Source: Sphingopyxis sp. CCNWLW2 (GTDB lineage: Bacteria; Pseudomonadota; Alphaproteobacteria; Sphingomonadales; Sphingomonadaceae). From it: DNA of 64,000 bases. Positions 52,719-61,983 of this stretch are shown here, piece by piece. The stretch spans positions 1,491,001 to 1,555,000 of the forward strand of contig NZ_JBAWKJ010000001.1 in NCBI RefSeq assembly GCF_037095755.1, read 5' to 3'. How positions within the stretch are numbered: position 1 is the stretch's first letter; each line of letters begins with the position of its first letter. The notes under the pieces are model-generated. The model ran no database searches. It saw only the letters and a program-made list of their open reading frames with translations, and was not told the origin of the DNA. The translations under genes were made by a program, and so were the position numbers.

Positions 52719-54746
52719 ATGTGTATCGCGATCGACCACGATCCGTGGCTCGTTGCGCTGGCGGTCGCGATTTGCGGCATCGGCGCCTTTGCGATCGTGC
52801 AAATGTTCGAGCGCGCGCGCGAAGCGCAGCGAAAGCAGGGGATCGCCTGGGCATTCCTTGTCGCGGTCGCCGCCAGCGCGACGATCTGGTGCACCCATTT
52901 CGTCGCCATGCTCGCCTTTGAGGCGAAGGCGCCGGTGACGCTCGATCCCGTGCTGACCATCGCTTCGCTGATGGCCGCGATGGTCGGCTCGTTCATCGGC
53001 TTCGCGGTCGCCGCGTGGGGCAAGGATGAAGTTTTTGGTGCGATCGGCGGGGCGCTGTTCGGCGGCGCCATTGCGGCGATGCATTTCACCGGCATGACCG
53101 CCTATCGCGTCGACGGAATCGTCGCCTGGGATGACGCCTATGTCGCCGCGGCGGTGATTTGCGGCATGGTTTTTGCCGCAGCCGCGCTGACGGTGCTCCG
53201 CACGAGCCGGGCGGTGCGCGGCCGTGTGCCGCTGGCGACGGGGCTGATCGTGCTTGCGATTGCCTCGCTCCATTTCCTCGCGATGACCGCGATGCGAATC
53301 ACGCCGATGGCGCTCGACGAAACGCCGCTGCGTCCGGCCGAATTCAACGCGCTGGCGCTCGCGACGGTGCTCGTCGGCGGGATCGTGATCGCGGCGGGGG
53401 TGTTCGCGGCGATGCTCGATCGCCAGACGCGCTCGGAGGCGATGCGCGAGCTGACGCATATGGCGATGAACGATGCGCTGACCGGCCTTCCCAATCGCAC
53501 CGCCTTTCGCGCCGAACTGGCGCGGCAGATCGGCGGCGCTATCGTGAAGGGCGAGCGCGTCGGGCTGTGCGCGATCGATCTCGATCGCTTCAAGGAAATC
53601 AACGACGTCCACGGTCACAAGGCGGGCGACGAGGTCCTCGCGCGGCTCGCGGGGCGGATGCGCGATACGCTCGGGCATAATGAATTCGTCGCGCGGCTCG
53701 GCGGCGACGAGTTTGTCGCGCTGACGCGCTTTACCGATCGCACGCAGCTGGCTGCGTTCGCGGCGCGGCTCGATGCCGAACTGAAGGCGCCGCTCGCCTT
53801 CCCCGATTTCGAGGCGCGGCTCGGCGCGAGCATCGGCGTCGCGGTGTTCCCCGACGATGCGGCGACGGCCGAGATGCTGTCGAACAACGCCGACCTTGCC
53901 ATGTATCGCGCCAAGGCCGACGCCGCGACCGCGCCCTGCTATTATGACTGGCAGCTCGACGAGGCGATCCGCGACCAGCGCGAACTCGCCGCCGACCTGC
54001 GGGGCGCAATCGACCGCGACGAACTTGACGTCCATTATCAGGTCCAGACCTCGGTCACGACGGGCGATGTCACCGGATATGAGGCGCTGCTGCGCTGGAC
54101 GCACCCGGTTCGCGGCGCGATTCCGCCAACGATATTCATCCCGCTCGCCGAGGCGAACGGCTTTATCCTGTCGCTGGGCGAATGGGTGATGCGGCGGGCT
54201 TGCACCGATGCGGCGGCGTGGCCGCACGCGTCGAAGGTCGCGGTCAATGTGTCGCCGCTCCAGCTTGCGCATGTCGACCTGCCGCGCCTGTTCCATCAGA
54301 TATTGCTCGACACCGGTTTGCCGCCGCGGCGGCTGGAGATCGAGCTGACCGAAACCGCGATCATCGCCGACCGCGAACGTGCGTTGCACGTGCTGCGCCA
54401 GATCAAGGCATTGGGTATCGGGGTGGCGCTCGACGATTTCGGCACCGGCTATTCGTCGCTTGAAACCCTGCGCGCATTTCCGTTCGACAAGATCAAGCTC
54501 GACCGTTTCTTCGCCGCCGAGCTCGAGGGCAATATCCAGTCGACCGCGATCCTGCGCGCGGTGCTCGCGCTCGGCAAAAGCCTGTCGATCCCGATCCTCG
54601 CCGAGGGGATCGAGACGAGCGAACAGCTCGACGTGCTCCGCCGCGAAGGCTGCGACGAGGCGCAGGGCTTCCTGATCGGGCGGCCCGGCCGCTCGGTTGC
54701 GCGGGGCGATGATGCCGACGACGCGGAACGGATTCGCGCTGCCTGA
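52719..54746 (+). CDS. MHYT-GGDEF-EAL cyclic-di-GMP signalling protein
   Basis: 675 residues. The N-terminal seven-helix MHYT sensor has the three repeats as CTHFVAML, MHFTGMTA and LHFLAMTA, proposed to bind copper or gas. A GGDEF domain (about 250-405) has an intact ARLGGDEF site, and an EAL domain (about 420-665) reads YEALLRW with the later DDFGTGYSS loop and AEGIET. EAL is thus in the form EALLRW, and metal-ligand residues appear kept, so both synthesis and hydrolysis are possible. AGG lies 6 bases before the ATG at 52719, which places the first helix correctly. Confidence 0.9.
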   Translation: MCIAIDHDPWLVALAVAICGIGAFAIVQMFERAREAQRKQGIAWAFLVAVAASATIWCTHFVAMLAFEAKAPVTLDPVLTIASLMAAMVGSFIGFAVAAWGKDEVFGAIGGALFGGAIAAMHFTGMTAYRVDGIVAWDDAYVAAAVICGMVFAAAALTVLRTSRAVRGRVPLATGLIVLAIASLHFLAMTAMRITPMALDETPLRPAEFNALALATVLVGGIVIAAGVFAAMLDRQTRSEAMRELTHMAMNDALTGLPNRTAFRAELARQIGGAIVKGERVGLCAIDLDRFKEINDVHGHKAGDEVLARLAGRMRDTLGHNEFVARLGGDEFVALTRFTDRTQLAAFAARLDAELKAPLAFPDFEARLGASIGVAVFPDDAATAEMLSNNADLAMYRAKADAATAPCYYDWQLDEAIRDQRELAADLRGAIDRDELDVHYQVQTSVTTGDVTGYEALLRWTHPVRGAIPPTIFIPLAEANGFILSLGEWVMRRACTDAAAWPHASKVAVNVSPLQLAHVDLPRLFHQILLDTGLPPRRLEIELTETAIIADRERALHVLRQIKALGIGVALDDFGTGYSSLETLRAFPFDKIKLDRFFAAELEGNIQSTAILRAVLALGKSLSIPILAEGIETSEQLDVLRREGCDEAQGFLIGRPGRSVARGDDADDAERIRAA

Positions 54747-54814
54747 CTGTTCTATTTCACTAAATTGCTTGCCTTGGGTTGACCCTCCGCGCCCGCGCCC
54801 TTTACCCAAGGGCC

Positions 54815-56458
54815 ATGCCGCATGACACCAGCCTGATCGGAACCATCGTCGCCGGTCTGGGCGTGGCGTTCCTGACGGGGGCGCTGGCGCATCGTCTCCG
54901 CATTTCGCCGATCGCGGGTTATTTGCTCGCGGGGGTGCTCGTCGGGCCCTTTACCCCGGGGATCGTTGCCGACACCGGGCTCGCGCTCCAGCTTGCCGAG
55001 ATCGGCGTGATCCTGCTGATGTTCGGGGTGGGCCTGCATTTTTCGCTGAAAGATCTGCTGTCGGTGCGCAAGATCGCGGTGCCGGGGGCCATCGCGCAAA
55101 TCGCGGTCGCGACTGCGCTCGGCATGATGCTCGGGCTGTGGCTCGGCTGGTCGGTCGAGGGGAGCATCGTCTTCGGGCTGGCGCTATCGGTTGCGTCGAC
55201 CGTCGTGCTGCTCCGCGCGCTGCAGGCGCGCGACATGGTCGAGACCGAGAAGGGACGGATCGCGGTCGGCTGGCTGATCGTCGAGGATCTCGTGATGGTG
55301 CTGGCGCTTGTGCTGCTGCCCGCGATGTTCGGGTCGCGCGGCGATGAAGGCGGCAGCGCGGGGCTGATCCAGTCGGCGGGGATCGTGCTCGTCAAGGTCG
55401 TTGGCTTCGTCGCCTTCATGTTCGTGATCGCGCGGCGGGTGCTGCCGTGGGTGCTCCACTGGGTTGCGCATTCGGGGTCGCGCGAGCTGTTTCGCCTCGC
55501 GGTGCTCGCGATCGCGCTGGGGGTCGCGTTCGGCGCGGCAGTGATTTTCGATGTGAGCTTCGCGCTCGGCGCCTTCTTTGCGGGCATGATCCTCGGCGAA
55601 ACGCAGCTGTCGCGGCGCGCCGCCGAAGAGACGCTGCCGCTGCGCGACGCCTTCGCGGTGCTGTTTTTCGTGTCGGTCGGCATGCTCTTCGACCCCAAGG
55701 TGCTCGTCGAGCAGCCGGGGCCGGTGCTCGCGACGGTGGCGATCATCGTGATCGGCAAGTCGGTCGCCGCCTATGCGCTCGTCCGTGCCTTCGGTCATCA
55801 TTCGGGGACCGCGCTGACGGTCTCGGTCAGCCTCGCGCAGATCGGCGAATTTTCGTTCATCCTCGCGGGGCTGGGGGTGGGCCTGAAAGTCCTGCCCGAA
55901 ACGGGGCGCGACCTGATCCTCGCGGGGTCGCTGCTGTCGATCCTGTTCAACCCGATCCTCTTCTCGCTCGCGGTAAAATATGTGCGCGACGCCGAGGCCG
56001 ACGAGGAAAAAGCGGAGGCGGAGGGCGAGGATGCGCCGGCGCCGTGCAACGCCGGGGTCGTGCTGATCGGCTATGGCCGTGTCGGTAGCCATATCGGCAG
56101 CCTGATCTGCGGGCGCGGCGAGGGGTTGACGGTGATCGAGGACCAGAAGGATATGGCCGCCGCCGCGACCGAGGCGGGGGCGACGGTGATCGTCGGCGAC
56201 GCGACGAAGGAAAGCATCTTGCGGCAGGCCGGGCTCGACACCGCGTCGACCTTGCTGATCGCGATCCCCGAGGGGGTCGAGGCGGGGGCGATCGTGCGGC
56301 GCGCGCGCGCTATCAACCCGAAACTGGTGATCGTCGCGCGCGCGCATTCGGACGAGGAGGTCGACGATCTGGTGCGCCGCGGCGCCGACCATGTCGTGAT
56401 GGCCGAGCGCGAGACCGCGTCGCGGATGGCCGAGCGCGCGATGCTGACTTTGGCGTAG
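54815..56458 (+). CDS. Kef/YbaL-type cation:proton antiporter with TrkA-N domain
   Basis: 547 residues: about 12 membrane helices of the CPA2 family (GYLLAGVLVGPFTPG, ALSVASTVVLLRAL, LALGAFFAGMILGET-like), then a cytoplasmic Rossmann TrkA-N domain from GVVLIGYGRVGSHIGSLI. It probably exports potassium or sodium in exchange for protons under nucleotide control. AAGGG lies before the ATG at 54815. The gene stands alone between two signalling/repair genes. Confidence 0.9.
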   Translation: MPHDTSLIGTIVAGLGVAFLTGALAHRLRISPIAGYLLAGVLVGPFTPGIVADTGLALQLAEIGVILLMFGVGLHFSLKDLLSVRKIAVPGAIAQIAVATALGMMLGLWLGWSVEGSIVFGLALSVASTVVLLRALQARDMVETEKGRIAVGWLIVEDLVMVLALVLLPAMFGSRGDEGGSAGLIQSAGIVLVKVVGFVAFMFVIARRVLPWVLHWVAHSGSRELFRLAVLAIALGVAFGAAVIFDVSFALGAFFAGMILGETQLSRRAAEETLPLRDAFAVLFFVSVGMLFDPKVLVEQPGPVLATVAIIVIGKSVAAYALVRAFGHHSGTALTVSVSLAQIGEFSFILAGLGVGLKVLPETGRDLILAGSLLSILFNPILFSLAVKYVRDAEADEEKAEAEGEDAPAPCNAGVVLIGYGRVGSHIGSLICGRGEGLTVIEDQKDMAAAATEAGATVIVGDATKESILRQAGLDTASTLLIAIPEGVEAGAIVRRARAINPKLVIVARAHSDEEVDDLVRRGADHVVMAERETASRMAERAMLTLA

Positions 56459-56469
56459 ATCCGCTACCC

Positions 56470-56510
56470 CAATTCTCGCTGGGTTCCCGCTTTCGCGGGA
56501 ATGACGAGGT
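56470..56510. repeat. Short intergenic repeat
   Basis: GGGTTCCCGCTTTCGCGGG followed by AATGACGA resembles a common dispersed proteobacterial repeat; it forms a 7-bp hairpin (TTCCCGC/GCGGGAA). It lies between the antiporter and recQ and may serve as a terminator for the former. Confidence 0.6.
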
Positions 56511-56580
56511 TGGTGTTGTGGCCTGTTTGGAGGCCGTCAGGGCTTCCCTCGCCCCATCATCCGCCCTATCGCCTTCGACA

Positions 56581-58359
56581 ATGCCCGCCGACGCTCTCCT
56601 TCCGCTCCTGAAATCCACCTTCGGTTTCGACCATTTCCGTGGCCGTCAGGGTGAGGTCGTCGATCGCGTGATGGCGGGCGGGCGCACGCTCGCGGTGATG
56701 CCGACGGGGGCGGGCAAGTCGCTGACGTACCAGCTGCCCGCGGTTGCGCTGAACGGCTGCGTCGTCGTCGTGTCGCCGCTGATCGCATTGATGCACGACC
56801 AGCTGCGCGGCGCGCGCGCGGCGGGGATTCGCGCCGCGAGCCTTACCAGCGTCGATGCCGACTGGGCCGAGACGCGGCAGGCGTATCGCGACGGCCAGCT
56901 CGACCTCTTGTACGTGGCGCCCGAGCGCGCGACGGGCGAGGGGTTCCGCACCTTGCTCGAAGCACAGATGCCCGCGCTGTTCGCGATCGACGAGGCGCAT
57001 TGCGTCAGTGAATGGGGACATGATTTTCGCCCCGATTACCGCCTGCTGCGCCCGCTGCTCGATGCGTTTCCGGCGGTGCCGCGGCTCGCGCTGACGGCCA
57101 CGGCCGACAAGCACACGCGCGAGGATATCCTTGTCCAGCTTGGGATTCCGGCCGATGGCTTGATCCTCGCGGGCTTCGACCGGCCGAATATCCGTTACGC
57201 GGTCCGCCCGCGCGTGAGCCCGGCGAAGCAGCTTGTCGATTTCATCGCCGCCAATCCGGGGCCGGGGATCGTCTATGCGCCGACGCGCAATGGCACCGAG
57301 CGGCTCGCCGAGCAGATCGCGGCGGCGACGGGGCGCAGCGTCGCCGCCTATCACGCGGGGCTCGACCCCGAGCGGCGCGCGCGCGTCCAGCATGATTTCG
57401 TCGCGTCGGAGGACGGGATCGTCACCGCGACGGTCGCGTTCGGCATGGGGATCGACAAGCCCGACGTGCGCTTCGTCGCGCATGCCGGGCTGCCGAAATC
57501 GATCGAAAGCTATTATCAGGAAACGGGGCGCGCGGGGCGCGACGGCGATCCGGCCGAGGCGATGATGCTGTGGGGCGCCGACGATTTTGCGCGCGCGCGG
57601 ATGCGGCTCTCCGAACTGCCCGAGGTGCGCGTCGCGGGCGAGCGGGTGCGGCTCAACGCCTTGGCGGCGTTGGTCGAGACGGTCGAATGCCGGCGCGCGC
57701 TGCTGCTGCGGCATTTCGGCGAGAGCCCGCCCGAACGCTGCGGCAATTGCGACAATTGCCTCGAGCCCGGACGCCAGGTCGATGCGACGGTGCTCGCGCA
57801 GAAGCTGCTCTCGGCGGTGTATCGCACCGGGCAAAGCTTTGGCGCGGGGCATATCGAGGCGGTGCTGACTGGGCGCAGCGACGAGCGGATCGCGAGCCGC
57901 GGGCACGATAAATTGTCGGTGTTCGGGATCGTCGCGGGCGAGGAAGCGCGGCTGATCAAGCCGCTGGTGCGCAGCCTGATGGCGCGCGAGGCGCTCGATA
58001 CGACCGAGCATGGCGGGCTGATGCTCGGCCCCGCGGCGCGCGCGATGATGAAGGGCGAGACCGCGGTGCTGATGACCGAACCGCCGGTGAAGCGGACGCA
58101 GCGCGCCTCGCGCGGCGGTGCCAGTGCGACGCCGAACCCGGTCGGCGATCCGCTGTTCGATGCGCTCCGCGCGATGCGACGCGAACTCGCGGCCGAGGCC
58201 GGGGTGCCGCCCTATGTCATCTTCCACGACGCGGTGCTGCGCGCGATGGCGAGCGGCCGGCCCGCGACGCGGAGCGCGCTGGCGGACATCCCCGGCGTCG
58301 GGGGCAAAAAGCTCGAGGCGTGGGGAGATGCGTTCCTGAATGTGATCCGGCAGTTTTGA
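56581..58359 (+). CDS. recQ: ATP-dependent DNA helicase RecQ
   Basis: 592 residues. The motif 0 region FGFDHFRGRQGEVVDRV, Walker A MPTGAGKSLTYQLP, the DEAH-type box IDEAHCVSEWGHDFR and motif VI QETGRAGRDG are all present. The zinc cysteines (RRALLLRHFGE...CGNCDNC) and an HRDC domain at the C-terminus complete the RecQ order. It unwinds DNA in recombination repair. The ATG at 56581 is chosen as it gives the usual N-terminus; a ribosome-binding site is not evident. Confidence 0.95.
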   Translation: MPADALLPLLKSTFGFDHFRGRQGEVVDRVMAGGRTLAVMPTGAGKSLTYQLPAVALNGCVVVVSPLIALMHDQLRGARAAGIRAASLTSVDADWAETRQAYRDGQLDLLYVAPERATGEGFRTLLEAQMPALFAIDEAHCVSEWGHDFRPDYRLLRPLLDAFPAVPRLALTATADKHTREDILVQLGIPADGLILAGFDRPNIRYAVRPRVSPAKQLVDFIAANPGPGIVYAPTRNGTERLAEQIAAATGRSVAAYHAGLDPERRARVQHDFVASEDGIVTATVAFGMGIDKPDVRFVAHAGLPKSIESYYQETGRAGRDGDPAEAMMLWGADDFARARMRLSELPEVRVAGERVRLNALAALVETVECRRALLLRHFGESPPERCGNCDNCLEPGRQVDATVLAQKLLSAVYRTGQSFGAGHIEAVLTGRSDERIASRGHDKLSVFGIVAGEEARLIKPLVRSLMAREALDTTEHGGLMLGPAARAMMKGETAVLMTEPPVKRTQRASRGGASATPNPVGDPLFDALRAMRRELAAEAGVPPYVIFHDAVLRAMASGRPATRSALADIPGVGGKKLEAWGDAFLNVIRQF

Positions 58360-58382
58360 GCCGATATCGGGCCGCCCGGCTC

Positions 58383-58424
58383 GCCGATTTCACAAACGGC
58401 TAGCCATATTCCGAACGCGGCGCG
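58383..58424. promoter_or_regulatory. Palindromic motif upstream of the UrcA gene (copy 1)
   Basis: GCCGATT-N7-CGGCTAGCC-AT..TTCCGA..CGCGGCGCG, 83 bases before the UrcA start. The same elements in the same order and with the same N7 spacing occur at 59911-59954. Probably the binding site plus promoter for the AraC-type regulator encoded between the two copies. Confidence 0.62.
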
Positions 58425-58507
58425 ACCGATGCGCCGATCGTTGCCACCCGCGCTTTCATCGCGGCCGCTCTCCCTTTGCGGCGCCGATCGATGAAAGGAT
58501 TTCGACG

Positions 58508-58813
58508 ATGAAACACCGACTGATCCCCGCGCTGGTCGCGGGATGCCTCGCCTGGGCGCCGATGGCGGCGCAGGCGTCGGACACGACCGCAACCGTCCGC
58601 GTCGATATGCGCGCGCTCGACCTGCGGGCGCCCGAGGATGTGAAGACCGCGCAGCGCCGGATCGCGCGTGCTGCAAAGGCTGCGTGCCGCAACGATGTCG
58701 AGCATCTGACCCTCGATGCACGCCGCGCAGCGCGCCAGTGCCGCGAGGCAATCGGCGCGCTGGCGATACAGAAACTGCAGGGCCGACAGTTTCAGCAACT
58801 GGCGGCGCAATGA
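58508..58813 (+). CDS. UrcA-family exported small protein
   Basis: 101 residues with a signal peptide ending near AAQASD. The body VRVDMRALDLRAPEDVKTAQRRIARAAKAAC and the Cys-containing RQCREAIGALAIQKL are typical of the UrcA family, small periplasmic proteins frequent in sphingomonads and caulobacters with unknown function. GAAAGGA lies before the ATG. Probably co-transcribed with the AraC-type gene 60 bases downstream and controlled by the palindrome upstream. Confidence 0.85.
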   Translation: MKHRLIPALVAGCLAWAPMAAQASDTTATVRVDMRALDLRAPEDVKTAQRRIARAAKAACRNDVEHLTLDARRAARQCREAIGALAIQKLQGRQFQQLAAQ

Positions 58814-58872
58814 CGCTTTGCGGCGCGACGGCGATGGTGGCGCCGCGCCATCGCTTGCAGTAGCAGAATGCG

Positions 58873-59931
58873 ATGGCGTCGCTCCTCATCCTCGATCCGA
58901 TGATTCGTGGCGGCGCCATCGCGCTGTTCCTGCTGTGGATCGCGATCTTGTGGCGCGACCACCGCGACGTGCTGTCCGCGCGCGTCGCGATCGCGATGAA
59001 CCTGGCGATCGTCGCCTATCTGGTCTCGGACCTGCTCAAGCCCGCGGGGCCTGCGCGCCTTCCCTTTGAGCTGTTCGATGCGCTGTCGGTGATGGTGCCG
59101 GCGTTCTTCTGGTTGTTCGTGCGACTGTGGTTCGATGACCAGCAGCGCATCGGCTGGCGCAGCTGGCTGCTCGTCGCCGCGTTCGGCGTGCTGCCGCTGG
59201 TTCAGATCATCCTGCTCGCCATGATGGGGACGTTCAGCTTCGAGATTTGGGTGCTGGTGCGCATCGGCATGTTCGCCTTTGCGGTGGCGGGAATGTGGAT
59301 CGCGTGGCGCGGACGCGCCAACGACCTGATCGAGGCGCGGCGCGGATTTCGCGCTGCGCTCGTTTGCGCGATCGGCGGCTTCATCCTGCTCGTGACCTTT
59401 ATCGAGATGTTCGACGGCCATGGTGCGGCGTCCGATCCGGGGCGATCGGTGACGCTCGTCGCGATCCTGATTGCCACCTTCATCGTATCGGTTGGCCTGT
59501 ATCGCTTTCGGTTGGCCGAACTGTTCGCGGCGCCGGGGCGGCCGGCGAAGCAGGCGGAGCCGCCGGCCACACCCTCGGCGCTGGCGCAGCGGCTGCACGC
59601 GGTGATGGCGGAGGCGCGCGCCTATCGCGCCGAGGGCTTTTCGATCACGATCCTCGCAGCGCAGCTCGGCGAGCCCGAATATCGCGTGCGGCGCGCGATC
59701 AATGGCGAGATGGGCTTTCGCAACTTCACCGCGTTCCTCAACAGCTTCCGCCTCGATGAAATCCGCGCCGCGCTCGCCGATCCGGCGCAGCGCGAGGTGC
59801 CGATCCTGACGATCGCGATCGATGCGGGCTTCGGCTCGCTGGGGCCGTTCAACCGCGCGTTCCGCGATGCCGAGGGGATGACGCCGAGCGCCTATCGCGC
59901 GGGACGGCTGGCCGATTCCGGAATCGGCTAG
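58873..59931 (+). CDS. Membrane AraC-family transcriptional regulator
   Basis: 352 residues. About 220 N-terminal residues form seven hydrophobic segments, and an AraC-type double helix-turn-helix follows (about 240-345; FSITILAAQLGEPEYRVRRAINGEMGFRNFTAFLNS and ILTIAIDAGFGSLGPFNRAF). A membrane-embedded sensor with a DNA-binding tail is an established AraC variant. Identical palindromic motifs lie before the UrcA gene and, overlapping this gene's stop, before the hydroxylase gene, so it probably controls both. Confidence 0.88.
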   Translation: MASLLILDPMIRGGAIALFLLWIAILWRDHRDVLSARVAIAMNLAIVAYLVSDLLKPAGPARLPFELFDALSVMVPAFFWLFVRLWFDDQQRIGWRSWLLVAAFGVLPLVQIILLAMMGTFSFEIWVLVRIGMFAFAVAGMWIAWRGRANDLIEARRGFRAALVCAIGGFILLVTFIEMFDGHGAASDPGRSVTLVAILIATFIVSVGLYRFRLAELFAAPGRPAKQAEPPATPSALAQRLHAVMAEARAYRAEGFSITILAAQLGEPEYRVRRAINGEMGFRNFTAFLNSFRLDEIRAALADPAQREVPILTIAIDAGFGSLGPFNRAFRDAEGMTPSAYRAGRLADSGIG

Positions 59932-59954
59932 CCGATTTTCGACATCGCGGCGCG
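59911..59954. promoter_or_regulatory. Palindromic motif upstream of the hydroxylase gene (copy 2)
   Basis: Contains the perfect 18-bp palindrome GCCGATTCCGGAATCGGC (59911-59928), extending through CGGCTAGCC and on to CGCGGCGCG, matching copy 1 at 58383-58424. It overlaps the last codons and stop of the AraC-type gene and lies 51 bases before the hydroxylase start. Confidence 0.65.
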
Positions 59955-60005
59955 GCGGCATGGGAAAGCTGCTGAACAGCGGGCATCGGTTCGAAGGATG
60001 CCCGC

Positions 60006-60878
60006 ATGATTCAAGACCTGCCTCCGCTCGCCATCTTGCTCGAAAAAGGCCCGGCGATCTTCGCCTTCGATTTCGGCCGCTATCTTGTCGCGGCGGGGGT
60101 GACGAGCGCGATCGTCTGGGGGCTGCGCCGCTCTAACCTTGCCGCGCGCAAGATACAGGCGCGCGAAGCGACGGCCGCCGACCAGCGCCGCGAAGTCCTG
60201 CAATCGCTGCAGACGGCGGGCGTCTATCTGTTCGTGTCGCTGTTCATCGTCTGGGGCGTCGACACCGGCGTGCTCCATCGTTTTGAGGGCAGCTATGGTC
60301 TGCTCGGCGACCTGGCGCTGCTCGCCGCGATCATCGTCGCGCACGATGCCTATTTTTATTGGGTGCATCGCGCGATGCACCATCCCCGGCTGTTCAAGGC
60401 GTTCCACCGCGCGCACCATCGGTCGGTAACGCCGACGCCGTGGGCGGCGTACAGCTTTGCGATCCCCGAGGCGTTCGTGATGATCGCCTTTGTGCCGATC
60501 TGGCTGTTCTTCGTCGCCACCCCGGTGTGGGTGACGTTCCTGTGGATCAATTTCCAGATCGTCCGCAACGCGATGGGGCATGCCGGGTTCGAATTGCACC
60601 CGCGCTGGTGGTTGTCGACCCCGCTGACGCGCTGGCTCAACACGACGACGCACCATGATTTGCATCACAGCGGCGGGTTCAACCGCAACTACGGCCTCTA
60701 TTTCACCTGGTGGGACAAATGGATGGGGACCGAGCATCCGCATTATGCCGAACGGTTCCACGCGGTCGTGTCGCGCCCGCCGGTGCGCGCGAGCGTTAGC
60801 GGGACGAATATCGGTCAGGTCGACGGCGAAATGACCGAAACAATGTCGCTGCGCAGCGTCCAGCCGAGCCGTTCGTAA
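60006..60878 (+). CDS. Fatty-acid hydroxylase/sterol-desaturase-family membrane di-iron enzyme (1)
   Basis: 290 residues with about four membrane helices. The eight-histidine di-iron signature is present: HDAYFYWVHRAMHH, HRAHHRS and TTHHDLHHSG. The family hydroxylates or desaturates lipids and carotenoids, using O2 in the membrane. It follows palindrome copy 2 and its 3' end overlaps the convergent GNAT gene by 64 bases. The lipid substrate is not known. Confidence 0.9.
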   Translation: MIQDLPPLAILLEKGPAIFAFDFGRYLVAAGVTSAIVWGLRRSNLAARKIQAREATAADQRREVLQSLQTAGVYLFVSLFIVWGVDTGVLHRFEGSYGLLGDLALLAAIIVAHDAYFYWVHRAMHHPRLFKAFHRAHHRSVTPTPWAAYSFAIPEAFVMIAFVPIWLFFVATPVWVTFLWINFQIVRNAMGHAGFELHPRWWLSTPLTRWLNTTTHHDLHHSGGFNRNYGLYFTWWDKWMGTEHPHYAERFHAVVSRPPVRASVSGTNIGQVDGEMTETMSLRSVQPSRS

Positions 60879-61510
60879 AGCGCCTTGCCGTCACTGGTGG
60901 CAACGAGCAGGCATTCGGCGGCGCCGCGGCGGAGGGCGCAGCGGCCGAGTTCGGCCATGATCGCCGAGCCCAGCCCGCGGCGGCCGAACTGTGGTTCGGT
61001 GACGATCTGGTCGTAGACCGCGGTGGTCCCGTGGATGCCGAGAACGCCGCGCGCGGCGAGCGAGCCGTCGGCGTGCCTTGCGATCGCCTCGAAACGGTCG
61101 GCGCCTTCATCGAGCTCGATCGTGAAATCGGGCGTGGGCCGCGCCGGGGGCATGTCGGTCCCGGCCGCCATCAGCCACATCGGATCGCGCGGCTGCCAGT
61201 GCGGCGGGATATGTGGGAGGATAGTTTCGCGCGGGGCGGCGATGTCGACATAGATATGCGGTGCATCGACCGCCGCGAATGCGGCTGCGGCCGCCTTGCC
61301 CGACGCATTTTCCAGAATAAATCGGCCGGTCTGGTCGGGCTTGCCGGCATCGAACCACAGCGCGGAGGGAGTGGTCGCGGCAACCGGCTGGCCATATCCG
61401 CGCGCTGCGCAATAGCCGAAGGCCCATTTGAAATGATCGTTCATGGCATCGATCATAAGCGCCGCGCGCGGCAAGGAAAGTGGCAACGCGCCTTCGTGCT
61501 CCACCTTCAT
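60815..61510 (-). CDS. GNAT-family N-acetyltransferase
   Basis: About 231 residues with a C-terminal GNAT domain: TAVYDQIVTEPQFGRRGLGSAIMAELGRCA holds the acetyl-CoA loop (RRGLG) and ALYERLGW the usual end. The N-terminal half is a divergent partner domain. It is divergent from the TIGR01244 gene across 38 bases. The start is uncertain (61510 or a later ATG near 61456). Target unknown. Confidence 0.82.
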   Translation of the reverse strand: MKVEHEGALPLSLPRAALMIDAMNDHFKWAFGYCAARGYGQPVAATTPSALWFDAGKPDQTGRFILENASGKAAAAAFAAVDAPHIYVDIAAPRETILPHIPPHWQPRDPMWLMAAGTDMPPARPTPDFTIELDEGADRFEAIARHADGSLAARGVLGIHGTTAVYDQIVTEPQFGRRGLGSAIMAELGRCALRRGAAECLLVATSDGKALYERLGWTLRSDIVSVISPST

Positions 61511-61548
61511 GCTTGTCAGCAAGCGGGCGCGAGGAGTAGATCGCTGGC

Positions 61549-61983
61549 ATGAGCGATTTTCGAACCCTGTCCGCCGACTATAGCGTCGCCCCGCAGATCA
61601 GCATCGAGGATGTGGCCGAGGCGAAGGCCGCGGGCTTTGCGATGCTCGTCAACAATCGTCCCGATGGCGAGGAGCCTTCGGCGCCGCAGGGCGACGATAT
61701 CGCGCACGCTGCGGCGGCCGAGGGACTGGCCTATGCCGCGATCCCGATCGGCCATGCGGGTTTCAGCCATGCGCAGATCGACGCGCTCGACAAATTGCTG
61801 CGCGATGCGACGGGGCCGATCCTCGCCTATTGCCGGTCGGGCACCCGCTCGACGCACCTCTGGGCGCTGACGCGCGCGCGCGCGGGTGACGATGTCGATG
61901 GCATCGTCGAGGCGGCCGCGAAGGCGGGATATGACCTGACGGGGCTGCGGCCGATGCTGGACGCGCTCGCGGGGGAAAAATGA
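61549..61983 (+). CDS. TIGR01244/DUF442 sulfurtransferase- or phosphatase-like protein
   Basis: 144 residues with the fold shared by DUF442 and dual-specificity phosphatases. The active loop AYCRSGTRST has Cys95 and Arg100, resembling a rhodanese loop. Relatives are linked to sulfide oxidation (BLH-type). GAGGAG lies upstream. Its stop overlaps the next gene by 4 bases, the first step of a four-gene overlapping operon. Confidence 0.85.
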   Translation: MSDFRTLSADYSVAPQISIEDVAEAKAAGFAMLVNNRPDGEEPSAPQGDDIAHAAAAEGLAYAAIPIGHAGFSHAQIDALDKLLRDATGPILAYCRSGTRSTHLWALTRARAGDDVDGIVEAAAKAGYDLTGLRPMLDALAGEK

